Shown here: piece after piece, positions 25,946 through 34,649 of the stretch
Layout: every line of letters begins with the position of its first letter
How positions within the stretch are numbered: position 1 is the stretch's first letter
DNA from: Methanococcoides vulcani
Lineage (GTDB): Archaea > Halobacteriota > Methanosarcinia > Methanosarcinales > Methanosarcinaceae
Direction: 5' to 3'
DNA length: 64,000 nucleotides
Assembly (NCBI RefSeq): GCF_900111645.1
Contig: NZ_FOHQ01000001.1
Span: 248,001 to 312,000 of the forward strand
Notes under the pieces: model-generated
What the model was told of the DNA's origin: nothing
Databases searched by the model: none
Seen by the model: the letters and a program-made list of their open reading frames with translations, nothing else
Translations under genes and position numbers: made by a program

Positions 25946-27124
25946 ATGTATGACGTGGTTATTGTAAGATATGGCGAATTGGCTCTCAAGAGTCCGGGTG
26001 TCAGGAATCTGTATGAGAGGGTTCTGGTTCGTAACCTTGAAGCCATGCTGAAGCAGGAGAATATATCGTTCTCCAGGGTCTACAGGGAATGGGGCCGTAT
26101 TTTTATCGAATCTGATGATCCTGCCGCCGCAAAGGCAGCCGCAGATGTTTTTGGAGTCGTGTCCGCTTCGTCTGCTGCAAAGGTCGAAGCTGATATTGAT
26201 GTCGCGGCAAAGGTGTGTGCCGATATTGGTGCTGATCGGATCAAAGATGGCGAATCATTCGGCATTCGTGCACGCCGCTCGGGTAAAACTGGTCTTTCAT
26301 CCACTGATATTGGACGCCTTTGTGGAGATGCGGTATGGGGTCGCCTGGAATCTCTTGGAAGGACTCCGAAAGTGGACCTTTCTGATCCGGATCGTGAGAT
26401 CTTCGTTGAAATGAGGCAGAACAGGGCATATGTATTCACTGACATCGTGAAAGGTGTGGGTGGATTACCTCTTGGGACTCAGGGTAAGATGATCGTTCTA
26501 ATGTCTGGAGGCATTGATTCTCCGGTAGCAGCCTGGCTTATGATGAGGCGGGGTGTGAAGATAATACCTGTTTATGCTAACAATGAGCCTTTTGCTGAGG
26601 AAAGTGCGCATGAAAGGGCGAGGAAATGTGTGGAAGTGTTACAGAGGTGGTCTCCTGCAGATCGTATCAAGATGTATGATGTTCCACATGGCAAGAATCT
26701 TGACACAATCATTAAAAAATGTAATGAGAAGAACACCTGCCTTCTGTGCAAGCGCACTATGTATCGCATGGCATATGAAATAATGAAAAAAGAAGGCGCT
26801 GACGGCATTGTTACTGGCTCTTCCATCGGGCAGGTCGCTTCACAGACAGCTGCTAACATGCATGCTGAGATATACGGCCTTGGAATACCTCTTTATCATC
26901 CTTTGATCGGACTTGACAAGACTGAGATCATTGATCTTGCAAGGCGTATTGGTACCTATGATGTCTCCATTATGCCGACATCCGGATGTGGTGCAGTTCC
27001 TGCACGCCCGGAGATCAATGCTGCATTCGATCTAATTGTCAGGGAAGAAGAAAAGCTTGATATTGAAGAAATGGTAATGGATGCGGTTACGAACGCAAGA
27101 TCTTTCTTCATAGGCGATGAGTGA
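25946..27124 (+). CDS. thiI: tRNA 4-thiouridine sulfurtransferase ThiI
   Basis: 392-aa enzyme that adenylates U8 of tRNA for sulfur transfer. An N-terminal ferredoxin-like and THUMP RNA-binding region (about residues 1-165) is followed by the PP-loop LMSGGIDSPVAAW (near residue 185). There is no C-terminal rhodanese domain, as is usual in archaea, where the sulfur donor differs from the bacterial one; the persulfide-type Cys-x-x-Cys in NTCLLCKRTM is present. A TTAAAAAA box about 26 bp before the ATG and no ribosome site suggest a leaderless transcript. Confidence 0.95.
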   Translation: MYDVVIVRYGELALKSPGVRNLYERVLVRNLEAMLKQENISFSRVYREWGRIFIESDDPAAAKAAADVFGVVSASSAAKVEADIDVAAKVCADIGADRIKDGESFGIRARRSGKTGLSSTDIGRLCGDAVWGRLESLGRTPKVDLSDPDREIFVEMRQNRAYVFTDIVKGVGGLPLGTQGKMIVLMSGGIDSPVAAWLMMRRGVKIIPVYANNEPFAEESAHERARKCVEVLQRWSPADRIKMYDVPHGKNLDTIIKKCNEKNTCLLCKRTMYRMAYEIMKKEGADGIVTGSSIGQVASQTAANMHAEIYGLGIPLYHPLIGLDKTEIIDLARRIGTYDVSIMPTSGCGAVPARPEINAAFDLIVREEEKLDIEEMVMDAVTNARSFFIGDE

Positions 27125-27129
27125 CCGGC

Positions 27130-27142
27130 TTTTATTTTTTTT
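27130..27142 (+). terminator. Oligo-T terminator of thiI
   Basis: TTTTATTTTTTTT directly after the thiI stop, in the 17-bp gap to the convergent nikO stop. A T-tract without a hairpin, as archaeal RNA polymerase commonly uses. Confidence 0.55.
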
Positions 27143-28065
27143 CACTCATGCCATGTTGTATGATGGTTGTATGAGTGCATAACATCCTTTACTTCTGCAT
27201 GTGTATGCTCATGGATATGCAGATGCACATGTCCGTTCTCTTTTTCAATGGTTCTGGCAAGTACCTCTACAGCTTCATCAAGTGAGAGTGGCAGGTCTTC
27301 GCAATTGTATCCGAAACATCCCAGAACCTTGAAGAATTTAAAAATATCCGGAGCCTCGAGGTTATTATCTTTCAGCAGGTCCCAATCAGAGAATATTTCC
27401 ATTGGTGAACCTTCAGCAATGATGCCCTTGTTGAGCACATAGACCCTGTCTGCAAGATCGGGTAATGCATTAACATCATGCATCGCGATCATTGTAGTAA
27501 TTCCTTCTTTGTTCAGGTTGTTGATAACTTTGATAAAGTCTGCCCTGCTCTTCGGGTCAAGATTTGCAGTAGGTTCATCAAGGATTAGTATTTCCGGTTC
27601 CATTGAAAGGACTGCTGCAAGTGCTGCCCTTTTTTTCTGCCCGTAGCTCAGGTTGTGTGGAACTCTTTCTTCAAATCCTTCAAGCCCTACTTTCGAAAGT
27701 GCCTTCTTTACTCTCTCTTTAACTTCTTCTTCAGGCATCCCCATGTTTATGGGTCCGAAAGCAACATCATCGAATATTGTTGGCATGAATAGCTGATCGT
27801 CAGGATCCTGGAATACGATCCCTACTTTTCGGATCCTTTCACTATTGCTCATTCCGTTTATGTCTTTTCCTTTTATCAGTATCCTGTTATCCTGGCTTTT
27901 GAGAGTCCCATTAAGATGTAAGAAGAAAGTGGTCTTCCCAGCACCATTTGGTCCGATGATCACTATCTTTTCCCCTTCATTGATGGTGATGTTAATGTCT
28001 CCCAGTGCAGGGGTTCCGTCAGGGTATGAATATGTAAGTCCTTTTACACAAATCGCTTCTTTCAT
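27142..28065 (-). CDS. nikO: ECF nickel/cobalt transporter ATPase with histidine-rich tail
   Basis: 307-aa ABC ATPase powering an energy-coupling-factor metal importer. Walker A GPNGAGKTT (near residue 37), signature LSYGQKKRA (near 142) and Walker B ILILDEPTANLD are intact. After the normal end there is an extension whose last 29 residues contain about ten histidines (HVHLHIHEHTH and a final HHTTWHE), a likely nickel-binding tail on the cytoplasmic side. Its ATG overlaps the nikQ stop by one base. Nickel rather than cobalt is inferred from the NikL and NikK partners. Confidence 0.9.
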   Translation of the reverse strand: MKEAICVKGLTYSYPDGTPALGDINITINEGEKIVIIGPNGAGKTTFFLHLNGTLKSQDNRILIKGKDINGMSNSERIRKVGIVFQDPDDQLFMPTIFDDVAFGPINMGMPEEEVKERVKKALSKVGLEGFEERVPHNLSYGQKKRAALAAVLSMEPEILILDEPTANLDPKSRADFIKVINNLNKEGITTMIAMHDVNALPDLADRVYVLNKGIIAEGSPMEIFSDWDLLKDNNLEAPDIFKFFKVLGCFGYNCEDLPLSLDEAVEVLARTIEKENGHVHLHIHEHTHAEVKDVMHSYNHHTTWHE

Positions 28066-28826
28066 TATAACACCAGGTGATAGGTATGCATAAAAAGTGC
28101 AATTAGGATCATGGGCAGGGCGATAGCATAGTCCTTTGCTTGCAGTTTGAAGTTCACTATTGTCCCGGGGTTACCAGTATAGCCTTTGGATATCATTGAC
28201 TGGTAAACACGCTGTGCTCTGTCATAGCTTTTTATGATCAGCATCCCTATCATGTTCCCGAGAACGGATAGCCCATACCTGTTCGCTTTAAGTTTGAATC
28301 CTTTTGATTCCATGGCTTTCCACATTCTCTGGAACTCATCCATTATCACGAATATGTATCTGTAAGTGAACATCAACATTTGTATGAGCGTTCCCGGTAC
28401 CTTGAGCATATAGAGTGCCTTGATCGTGATGTCAAAACGTGTGGTCCCAAGCATTATAAGTGCAAGTGTAACAGCTGAAAGTGCCCTTATTATGACCAGG
28501 GAGGAGTACTGGAATCCTTCCAGTGTGATCGTTATGCTGTGATACTGTGCGATGGCCTGTCCGTCAACGGTAAGTGGCATGATAATAAGTAGGGGGAACA
28601 GGAACAGGAAAACAACTTTCAGGCGATGTATTACAAATGCTTTTGGAAGTTTTGCTATAATGTATATCAGGCTGGCTATCCCCAGGCCAACAAGGGCTTT
28701 TGTAATGCTGTCCAAAAAAACAAAGGAGAATATCATTACCATGAACGTAATGATCTTAGCACGCGGGTCGAAATTATGTATGGGTGAATCAATTGAAGCA
28801 TACCTGTCTATTTCGGGGTAGTCCAA
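28065..28826 (-). CDS. nikQ: ECF transporter transmembrane (T) component NikQ/CbiQ
   Basis: 253-aa membrane protein with about five hydrophobic segments. It starts in the family style (EIDRYASIDSPIHNFDPRAK) and carries the two short coupling helices that dock to the ATPase (AMESKGFKL near residue 165 and MISKGYTGN near residue 210). It links the substrate-binding NikM to NikO. The gene lies 38 bp after nikL. Confidence 0.92.
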   Translation of the reverse strand: MDYPEIDRYASIDSPIHNFDPRAKIITFMVMIFSFVFLDSITKALVGLGIASLIYIIAKLPKAFVIHRLKVVFLFLFPLLIIMPLTVDGQAIAQYHSITITLEGFQYSSLVIIRALSAVTLALIMLGTTRFDITIKALYMLKVPGTLIQMLMFTYRYIFVIMDEFQRMWKAMESKGFKLKANRYGLSVLGNMIGMLIIKSYDRAQRVYQSMISKGYTGNPGTIVNFKLQAKDYAIALPMILIALFMHTYHLVL

Positions 28827-28864
28827 TGTGTTATTCTCCTGTATCGTTTTTTAGTAGTTGTTCT

Positions 28865-29311
28865 TTATTTTGTTTTGCGCGCTGACAGGTACATTCCAAA
28901 ACCAGCAAGCCCCACAAGGTACCCAAACCCTGCTACAATTCTTGCTGAGAGTGGGAGTTCAGCTTCTTCTCCAGAGCCTTCAGAACCTGCAACGTTGAAA
29001 GTGATCTCTTTCTGGTGTCCGCTTTGGGAGACCACTACTCTATATTCTACAACACCAAGTTTTGGTTCGAAGTAGTATAGTCCCTCCTCATCGGTCACAT
29101 CTGTGATATAAAGATCTTCCTCGCCGTTCTTTATGGCATAAATGTTGATGTCGGCATTTGGCATTGGGTCTCCGCCTCCATACCATGATCGTATTTGTAC
29201 CTCAGTTACTTGCTCCTGTGCATAGACGCGGTGTGCGGACGCAGCAGGTGCAATTACTGTTAAAAGAACACATGCAAATGCCAGTGCCCATATTATCTTA
29301 TAATTGGCCAT
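28865..29311 (-). CDS. nikL: Nickel ECF transporter accessory protein NikL
   Basis: 148-aa protein with an N-terminal signal peptide (about residues 1-26), an extracellular carboxypeptidase-regulatory-like beta domain (IRSWYGGGDPMPNADINIYA onward) and one C-terminal membrane helix (about residues 120-143). This layout and the position between nikM and nikQ match NikL, the component that replaces CbiN/NikN in NikMLQO-type nickel transporters. Separated from nikM by only 2 bp. Confidence 0.85.
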   Translation of the reverse strand: MANYKIIWALAFACVLLTVIAPAASAHRVYAQEQVTEVQIRSWYGGGDPMPNADINIYAIKNGEEDLYITDVTDEEGLYYFEPKLGVVEYRVVVSQSGHQKEITFNVAGSEGSGEEAELPLSARIVAGFGYLVGLAGFGMYLSARKTK

Positions 29312-29313
29312 TT

Positions 29314-29934
29314 TTATTTCTCCTTGTTGATGGGTAGCAGTTCAGGCCTGACCTTCAGGAGGAATGTGACTACAGATCCTGTCAATATTCCTTCGATTAT
29401 CATTATCGGTATGTTGGCAGCAGCAGCCGCGTAGGCAACCTCTGTGAATTCTTCTCCTGTGGATATGAGCACGATGGCGAGCATTATTGCAGAGATCAGT
29501 ACTGCCATTGAACCGCAAATTGTGCCAAGTATGGAGGGGTTGATCCCAGTCGAATACCCTTTTTTGAATACCCCGTAGACGATCAGTGCAGGTATGCCCA
29601 TATTGATGACGTTGACACCAATACTTGTTATGCCTCCATGCTGGAACAATAGCGCCTGAAGGACAAGACCAATGAAGATCGCAGGGTATGCGAGGGTTCC
29701 GAGGACCACTCCAAGAAGCCCGTTGAGCACAAGGTGTACACTGGTAGGTCCGATGGATACATGTATCAGAGATGCCACAAAGAAAGCTCCTGTCATGACA
29801 GAGATCTTTGGTATCTCCTCGGCGATGTCTACATCCCTTTTGCCCCACCAGAGGGTTGCAAGAAGCAGAAGGACCGTTATTGCCCAACCTGCAGTTATCA
29901 CTGCGGGGGATAGTACGCCGTCAGATATATGCAT
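29314..29934 (-). CDS. nikM: ECF transporter substrate-binding component NikM/CbiM
   Basis: 206-aa integral membrane S component with about six to seven helices. The N-terminus MHISDGVLSP holds the conserved Met1-His2 that binds the metal ion. It determines Ni2+ or Co2+ specificity, which cannot be told apart here by eye; the NikL neighbour favours nickel. AAAGGAG precedes the ATG. First gene of the nikMLQO operon; the nikK terminator lies upstream. Confidence 0.92.
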   Translation of the reverse strand: MHISDGVLSPAVITAGWAITVLLLLATLWWGKRDVDIAEEIPKISVMTGAFFVASLIHVSIGPTSVHLVLNGLLGVVLGTLAYPAIFIGLVLQALLFQHGGITSIGVNVINMGIPALIVYGVFKKGYSTGINPSILGTICGSMAVLISAIMLAIVLISTGEEFTEVAYAAAAANIPIMIIEGILTGSVVTFLLKVRPELLPINKEK

Positions 29935-30016
29935 ACTTGTTTTCTCCTTTGTAATATTTGTTATAACGAGTTTTGTGTTTTATCTAATTTAATATGGATG
30001 ACTGATAATCAAATAT

Positions 30017-30047
30017 AAAAAAAGATTGATGGGGAAGTCATCCCCAT
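30017..30047 (-). terminator. Terminator after nikK
   Basis: A perfect 7-bp stem (ATGGGGA/TCCCCAT, 30029-30047) followed on the minus strand by a run of seven T (A7 on the plus strand at 30017-30023). It separates nikK from nikMLQO. Confidence 0.7.
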
Positions 30048-30055
30048 GATTAATT

Positions 30056-31030
30056 TTATAATTTTCTTCCTGCGATAAACAATGCTGCAAGAAGTCCGGC
30101 AACTGCGAACACAGATTCAAATCCGGGTGTGGCTGGTGTAGTTTCTTCTTCTTCTTCTTCTTCTTCTTCTTCTTCTTCAGGTTCTTCGCTAACTGCAATT
30201 TCTGTCTCTTCTGCAGGGAATTCTTCAAGTACCGGAATTATGAACACTCCTCTTACAGGTTGTCCTTCTTCAGGTTCCATGGTAGCACCAACGAACCAGA
30301 TGCCAGGTTCATCGAGAGTGTACATGAACTCTCCGTCAGCATTAGATCTTGTGAGCCTTGTGAATACCATTGGCGCATCATATGGGTAAAGTTCTTCTGC
30401 TTGTTCTACGATCTCAATTCCTGCTTCAAGGTCGTGGTATATCTCAACCTCAACATCGGCGTCTGCCAGGGGTTCACCATTGTAAAGTGCTTTTCCTGCA
30501 AAGACGAATCCTTCTTCCATACCATATGGGCGCATGTATGGGATGATCTCTGTCTGCTGGTCAACCATTGAATCCCAGCCGAACCACATTTCTTCTCCAC
30601 AGTGGATTACTGCTTTGGTGTAATCGATCATGTCTTCGTCCGCATCTTTATACTTGACTGATACAACAGTGTCGCCATACTGGTCGACTGTGAATGATGC
30701 TTTGTATGAAAGGAAAGTCCCCATGTTACCTTCCTCATCCATGCTGTCCATCATGACTTCTTCCGGAGTGAGAACTTCGACTGCACCGTCAGGTTTTGTT
30801 ACCTTGATCTCAGGTACGTCTGACATGTCAAATGAGATGTGTTCATAAGGATGTCCCCACATTACATAGATGGTCTTTGTATCGCCAAGTTCTGCAATGT
30901 AGTCTTCCGGGGTGATATCCCATACACTATCTTCACTGTCACTTGGAAATATCATCGTAAAATGTGCACTTGAAAGGCCTGTAAGGCAGATAAGTGCAAT
31001 AATTGATCCGATAATTATTGTTTTCTTCAT
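30056..31030 (-). CDS. nikK: Surface DUF4198 protein NikK with poly-Glu stretch and PGF-CTERM anchor
   Basis: 324-aa secreted protein: an N-terminal signal peptide (about residues 1-22), a DUF4198-type extracellular metal-linked domain, then a run of twelve Glu and a C-terminal PGF-CTERM signal (TPGFESVFAVAGLLAALF with a basic end), which archaeosortase would process to a lipid-anchored form. NikK proteins accompany nickel ECF transporters and may capture the ion outside the cell. AGGAGG lies before the ATG and a TATA-like TTTATTTAAAG at about 31082-31092. It has its own terminator, so it can be expressed apart from nikMLQO. Confidence 0.82.
   Translation of the reverse strand: MKKTIIIGSIIALICLTGLSSAHFTMIFPSDSEDSVWDITPEDYIAELGDTKTIYVMWGHPYEHISFDMSDVPEIKVTKPDGAVEVLTPEEVMMDSMDEEGNMGTFLSYKASFTVDQYGDTVVSVKYKDADEDMIDYTKAVIHCGEEMWFGWDSMVDQQTEIIPYMRPYGMEEGFVFAGKALYNGEPLADADVEVEIYHDLEAGIEIVEQAEELYPYDAPMVFTRLTRSNADGEFMYTLDEPGIWFVGATMEPEEGQPVRGVFIIPVLEEFPAEETEIAVSEEPEEEEEEEEEEEETTPATPGFESVFAVAGLLAALFIAGRKL
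30143..30178 (+). repeat. (TTC)12 microsatellite in nikK
   Basis: Twelve perfect TTC units, read as twelve GAA (Glu) codons in nikK on the minus strand, just before the membrane-anchor signal. Perfect codon identity suggests recent slippage growth; length changes would stay in frame. Confidence 0.9.
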
Positions 31031-31260
31031 GTTTCATCCTCCTTTTAGTATGAATCCTCATAAACATGAAGTAACACGAACTTTAAATAAATTGTGATTA
31101 TTTAGCCCAATATGTGTTTATTTTGTTATCATTTCATGTGAATTATTTTACTTTTTTAAATTCTGAAGTATTGTATTTGCCACATCTATAGTATAAAACA
31201 GCTATTGAATAAAAAAATAAAATTAACTTGTTAATGCAGAAATTTTATGCTAGTCCAAGA

Positions 31261-31332
31261 TGGACTCGGCGGGATTTGAACCCGCGGCCTTTACGTTGCG
31301 AACGTAACGATCTCCCCCTGATCTACGAGCCC
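31261..31332 (-). tRNA. tRNA-Ala(CGC)
   Basis: Read on the minus strand: acceptor GGGCTCG/CGAGTCC with one G-T pair and discriminator A, D arm GATC/GATC, anticodon stem TTACG/CGTAA with loop TTCGCAA (anticodon CGC, codon GCG), T arm GCGGG/CCCGC with loop TTCAAAT. 72 nt, no intron, CCA not encoded. Confidence 0.93.
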
Positions 31333-31373
31333 GTGATGATATTTAAAGAAATTACTAGAAATTAAGGGAAATC

Positions 31374-31410
31374 AAAAGAAAAGAAAAAAGAAAAAAGAGG
31401 AAAGAAAAAG
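31374..31410 (-). terminator. Oligo-T terminator after aEF-1beta
   Basis: On the minus strand a pyrimidine stretch with several runs of four to six T follows the aEF-1beta stop, without a hairpin. It would end the translation-factor transcript before tRNA-Ala. Confidence 0.55.
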
Positions 31411-31420
31411 TTCTTTGCGA

Positions 31421-31690
31421 TTATACAGGTCTGCCCAATTCGGTAACCTGCACGCTCTCGACACCCTCGACAGCTGCAAAAGCTTCTTCTACAGGTTCTG
31501 TGCCACCTTCAAGGTCGCCTACAAGAACTACTACCTTAAGTGCCTTTAATCCAAAAGCAATTGGTTCTGTTTCTGATGCATAGATCGATGAACCTTCTGG
31601 CAATGCTGCTTCGAGTTTGTTCTTCAGGTCATCCAGGTCGGTCTCGACGCCTGCTGGCATGATCTTCATTGTTGCTGCTACTTCTCCCAT
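31421..31690 (-). CDS. ef1b: Translation elongation factor aEF-1beta
   Basis: 89-aa archaeal nucleotide-exchange factor for aEF-1alpha, equal in size to the catalytic domain of eukaryotic EF-1beta. MKIMPAGVETDLDDLKN begins the ferredoxin-like fold, and the conserved EPIAFGLKALKVVVLV and the final ESVQVTELGR are present. The ribosome site GAGGGA lies in the 9-bp gap to the zinc-finger gene upstream; the two are in one transcript. Confidence 0.95.
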   Translation of the reverse strand: MGEVAATMKIMPAGVETDLDDLKNKLEAALPEGSSIYASETEPIAFGLKALKVVVLVGDLEGGTEPVEEAFAAVEGVESVQVTELGRPV

Positions 31691-31699
31691 ATTGGTCCC

Positions 31700-31864
31700 T
31701 CAGGGTCCTACAAAGCCGCATTTAGGGCATGTGTAAGGGTTGCTCTGTTGTCTGCACTTGGTACATCTTCCAAGCTCGGTGTCACATGCTGGGCATGGGA
31801 ATCTTGTGAATCCCTTCTCAACAAGGCGAACTCCACATGATGTGCATTGTTCAACTTTTGCCAT
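31700..31864 (-). CDS. Small zinc-finger protein (HVO_2753-like), 54 aa
   Basis: Four CxxC knuckles in 54 residues ([32 protein letters not shown]), the archaeal DUF1610-type two-zinc-finger layout of HVO_2753 and relatives, commonly found next to aEF-1beta. Start ATG at 31864 with AAGGAG 8 nt before it; longer in-frame starts up to 31951 give no conserved residues. Probably nucleic-acid-binding and tied to translation by its neighbour, which is inference. Confidence 0.85.
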   Translation of the reverse strand: MAKVEQCTSCGVRLVEKGFTRFPCPACDTELGRCTKCRQQSNPYTCPKCGFVGP

Positions 31865-31965
31865 TGTAATACTCCTTTTGATTCTGTAAATATGTATAAT
31901 GCTTGAACGAAACGCTTCGTGTCGCGATAAGCTATAACGGTTTCTGTACATACGCGGTATATAAT

Positions 31966-32598
31966 TTAAATATTCCCCTTGATGTGTGTACTCCTTACCA
32001 TTTTCCCTTCGATAGCAGCAACCACTCTTTCAGGACAGGTTCCGTTAACGATGACACAGTCCATACCATATTTGTCCAATATATGTGGTAGTATCCGGTC
32101 AGTGCATGTCTCACCCATGCTCTCAAGTTCTTTAGCAGTGATCTCTTCGATAAGTTCACCTTCATTTAGCACGCCATCAACATCTGTGGCTTTGACAAGT
32201 ATTGCATCGATTCGATGCGCAGCCCACGCAGCTATGGTGTCTGATGTGACATCCCATGAATGTTCGAGTTCGTCAGTGGTCTTTAGCAATTGGTATGGCA
32301 GCAGGATGGATATTCCTTCAGGCACATCATCCGTATCATCTATCAAAGGCACCCCGCTCTTGTCCATAAGAAAGTATGCATATTGTTCCATTGCTGCCAC
32401 AGCCATCCAGTGGGCAGCCTCATCACCGATCGAATGTGTCCTGCTTGCTTCTCTAATGCCATTGGCAAAGATACCTCCTCCTGGCACGACCACTATCTTT
32501 ACTTTGCTTCCTGTGCTGGCAATGTGTTCCGTGACTGCTTTTAACAGACCATCGGCTTGTTCTATCAGGCTTCCACCGATCTTAAGGACTACTTTCAT
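31966..32598 (-). CDS. mfnE: Methanofuran biosynthesis kinase MfnE
   Basis: 210-aa amino-acid-kinase-family enzyme that phosphorylates [5-(aminomethyl)furan-3-yl]methyl phosphate to the diphosphate. N-terminal KIGGSLIEQ and the glycine-rich [10 protein letters not shown] (near residue 38), plus the ATP-site [11 protein letters not shown] (near 138), fit the family. It starts 16 bp after the mfnF stop, in the order mfnD-mfnF-mfnE. The product is the substrate of the MfnF step. Confidence 0.9.
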   Translation of the reverse strand: MKVVLKIGGSLIEQADGLLKAVTEHIASTGSKVKIVVVPGGGIFANGIREASRTHSIGDEAAHWMAVAAMEQYAYFLMDKSGVPLIDDTDDVPEGISILLPYQLLKTTDELEHSWDVTSDTIAAWAAHRIDAILVKATDVDGVLNEGELIEEITAKELESMGETCTDRILPHILDKYGMDCVIVNGTCPERVVAAIEGKMVRSTHIKGNI

Positions 32599-32614
32599 TT
32601 CTTATCGCAGGATC

Positions 32615-33592
32615 TTAGTTCACATTTTCTTCTTCAAGCAACTTTGCAGCAGCGTAAGCAGGGAAAACCTTTGAGATCTCCGGTCCCCACTTGTCGGAAG
32701 TGGAGAAGCAATCAAGGCCAAGACGCATTGCAGCTTCTTCTATCATGAATTCTCCCAGTCCGGCGGAGACAATAGTGTCAAGACCGTTCTTCTCAGCCAC
32801 GGTGGATATAGCTTCACAAAGCAGGGATATCTGTGTTTCTTTCACATCTTTTGCTATCATTAGCAGGTCTTCTTCAGAGATCTCTGCAAGGTCGGCACAT
32901 ACGACACGTGCAAGTCTTCGCATGCAGTCGATTCTGTCCCTGCCGGCACCATCTGAGGTCTCGCATGTGAACAGGTCCCTGTCTATATCGCCAAGAAGCA
33001 TGTATGCATCAGCAGTGGTGGCAAAAAGTTCGGAAGAGACGCGACATGTTCCTTCCTTCAGTTCTACGGTCTTAAGCAGGGCCGCAAGGTTCGTGCGCAA
33101 GGTTCCTGCATATACCAGCTCACTGCGAAGCAGCCTGAAAAAATCGGTATATCCTGCCACATGTTTGCCGTTCTTAATAGGAATTATATCACTGGTGGTG
33201 CTACCCACATCCACAAAAATGCAATCTCCGACCTCTTTTCCTATCAGGCGGGCAGATGCAGCCCAATTGGCAGCAGCAAGGTCCCTTGTGTTCCGGGTGG
33301 TGTCCTGGAAGTGTCCACTGTTGTTCACGTATTCTATCTTGCAGTCGAAAGCGTTGTTCACAGCGTTCATAATAAAGCTGACCCCCTCATCCTTGTCCGC
33401 AAAACAGTCTGCAAGTTCTCCTGTCATCACAACAGCCAGAGCATCGGGTTTGAGTCTTTTTGATAGGTCCTTAAGGGCTGATGGAAGTGTGGTGTCCTTC
33501 CATAAAGGGATGTAGAGCAGTTCTTTGATTTCTCCATCAGAGGAGGCGACCTTTGTGTTAGCTCCACCAATGTCTATTCCAATATATCTCAT
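32615..33592 (-). CDS. mfnF: Methanofuran biosynthesis condensing enzyme MfnF
   Basis: 325-aa actin/hydantoinase-fold protein joining the furan diphosphate to gamma-glutamyltyramine in methanofuran synthesis. It starts with an ASKHA-type phosphate loop (YIGIDIGGANTKVA) and contains the second loop FVDVGSTTSDIIPI (near residue 123) and VSAGLGEFM (near 265). Older annotation would say hydantoinase/oxoprolinase or H4MPT-linked C1 protein. It overlaps the mfnD stop by 4 bp (ATGA). Confidence 0.9.
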   Translation of the reverse strand: MRYIGIDIGGANTKVASSDGEIKELLYIPLWKDTTLPSALKDLSKRLKPDALAVVMTGELADCFADKDEGVSFIMNAVNNAFDCKIEYVNNSGHFQDTTRNTRDLAAANWAASARLIGKEVGDCIFVDVGSTTSDIIPIKNGKHVAGYTDFFRLLRSELVYAGTLRTNLAALLKTVELKEGTCRVSSELFATTADAYMLLGDIDRDLFTCETSDGAGRDRIDCMRRLARVVCADLAEISEEDLLMIAKDVKETQISLLCEAISTVAEKNGLDTIVSAGLGEFMIEEAAMRLGLDCFSTSDKWGPEISKVFPAYAAAKLLEEENVN

Positions 33593-34512
33593 ATCAATTC
33601 CTCTTTGGTGAACGAGTAATTTCCTGTAATATTTATCTGTGGGAGTGGTTGCCCAAGAGCATTAGCTATCAGAAGTTCTGCTATCTCCCTGTCCATTATC
33701 TTAGTAATACCCACAAGGGACGTTGTGGGTCTTGGATTTATGTCTATTATATATGGCCTGTCTCCCAGTATTATGTCCACTCCGGTATATCCATTGCATT
33801 CAAGTATTCTGGTTGCCTCGATGGCTGTTTCATAAAGCTCCTGCTCCCTTTCGGTAGGGTATGGCGTCGTACAGCCGCAGTAAACAACAGAAGATGCATC
33901 CCTCTCGGGATCGATATCTATCATCTGCTTGTTCACTGTTAATGGGAGTGTCTCCTTTCCACAGATTAGGCTGACACTTAGGTGTTCTCCTTCGATATAC
34001 TCCGTTGCGATCTGTCCTTCTTCCAATTTCGGGTCGTGGCATACGAATGTATCTTCTGATGCACAGCCGTATCTTGGCTTAACGATCCAGCGTTTACCTT
34101 TTGGTATTGCTTGGTCAGCAGAATAAGTTCCCGGGATCGCAATTGATGCGGCTTCCAGTTTTCTGGTACATTCCAGTTTATCCGAGCAAATAGTTACTGA
34201 CTCAAAGGAGCAGCCGAGGTTCAGTGTGTTATCATCGATTATGGCTGTGATCCCGGGTAAAAGCTCTTCAGGTGCGATCACAAGGGCTGCATCGCAATCT
34301 TTTGCCTGTTTCTCCAGAATTTCATTGATACTGTCCTCGCTGGAAGCAACAGAACTGCCATATTCTATCGATGGTCCGGACGATGTGTATATCATCTCAT
34401 GGCCAAGGCGTGAAAAACTTGATGCCAGGGTGTGGAGCATTGCTTTACCTTCTAATAGGTAGGTTCCACCCATGCCGGTGCTGACAGCATATTCCGAAAG
34501 AAGTATTTTCAT
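33589..34512 (-). CDS. mfnD: Tyramine-L-glutamate ligase MfnD (ATP-grasp)
   Basis: 307-aa ATP-grasp ligase making gamma-glutamyltyramine, the first amide of methanofuran. Visible: MKILLSEYAVSTGMGG at the N-terminus, the ATP-grasp lysines around WIVKPRYGCASED (near residue 141), TEYIEGEHLSVSL (near 170) and the Mg-binding IIDINPRPTTSLVGI (near 263). First gene of the three-gene methanofuran group. Other ATP-grasp cofactor ligases (MptN, CofF) have different partners; the mfnF/mfnE context decides the call. Confidence 0.88.
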   Translation of the reverse strand: MKILLSEYAVSTGMGGTYLLEGKAMLHTLASSFSRLGHEMIYTSSGPSIEYGSSVASSEDSINEILEKQAKDCDAALVIAPEELLPGITAIIDDNTLNLGCSFESVTICSDKLECTRKLEAASIAIPGTYSADQAIPKGKRWIVKPRYGCASEDTFVCHDPKLEEGQIATEYIEGEHLSVSLICGKETLPLTVNKQMIDIDPERDASSVVYCGCTTPYPTEREQELYETAIEATRILECNGYTGVDIILGDRPYIIDINPRPTTSLVGITKIMDREIAELLIANALGQPLPQINITGNYSFTKEELI

Positions 34513-34649
34513 GTAAGGTGAGATTCTATCATCTTATTTGTTATTTACTGTGGATCATGGTGACCTGAATATATTCTTTATTTATTGTGTGTCCTCGACA
34601 ATTACTATATATATCAGCAATACAAATTACAACGCGAGGGATACAAAGG

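Noticed and set aside
30143-30178. The TTC repeat as an on/off phase-variation switch
   Set aside because: The unit is three bases, so slippage keeps the frame; only spacer length could vary.
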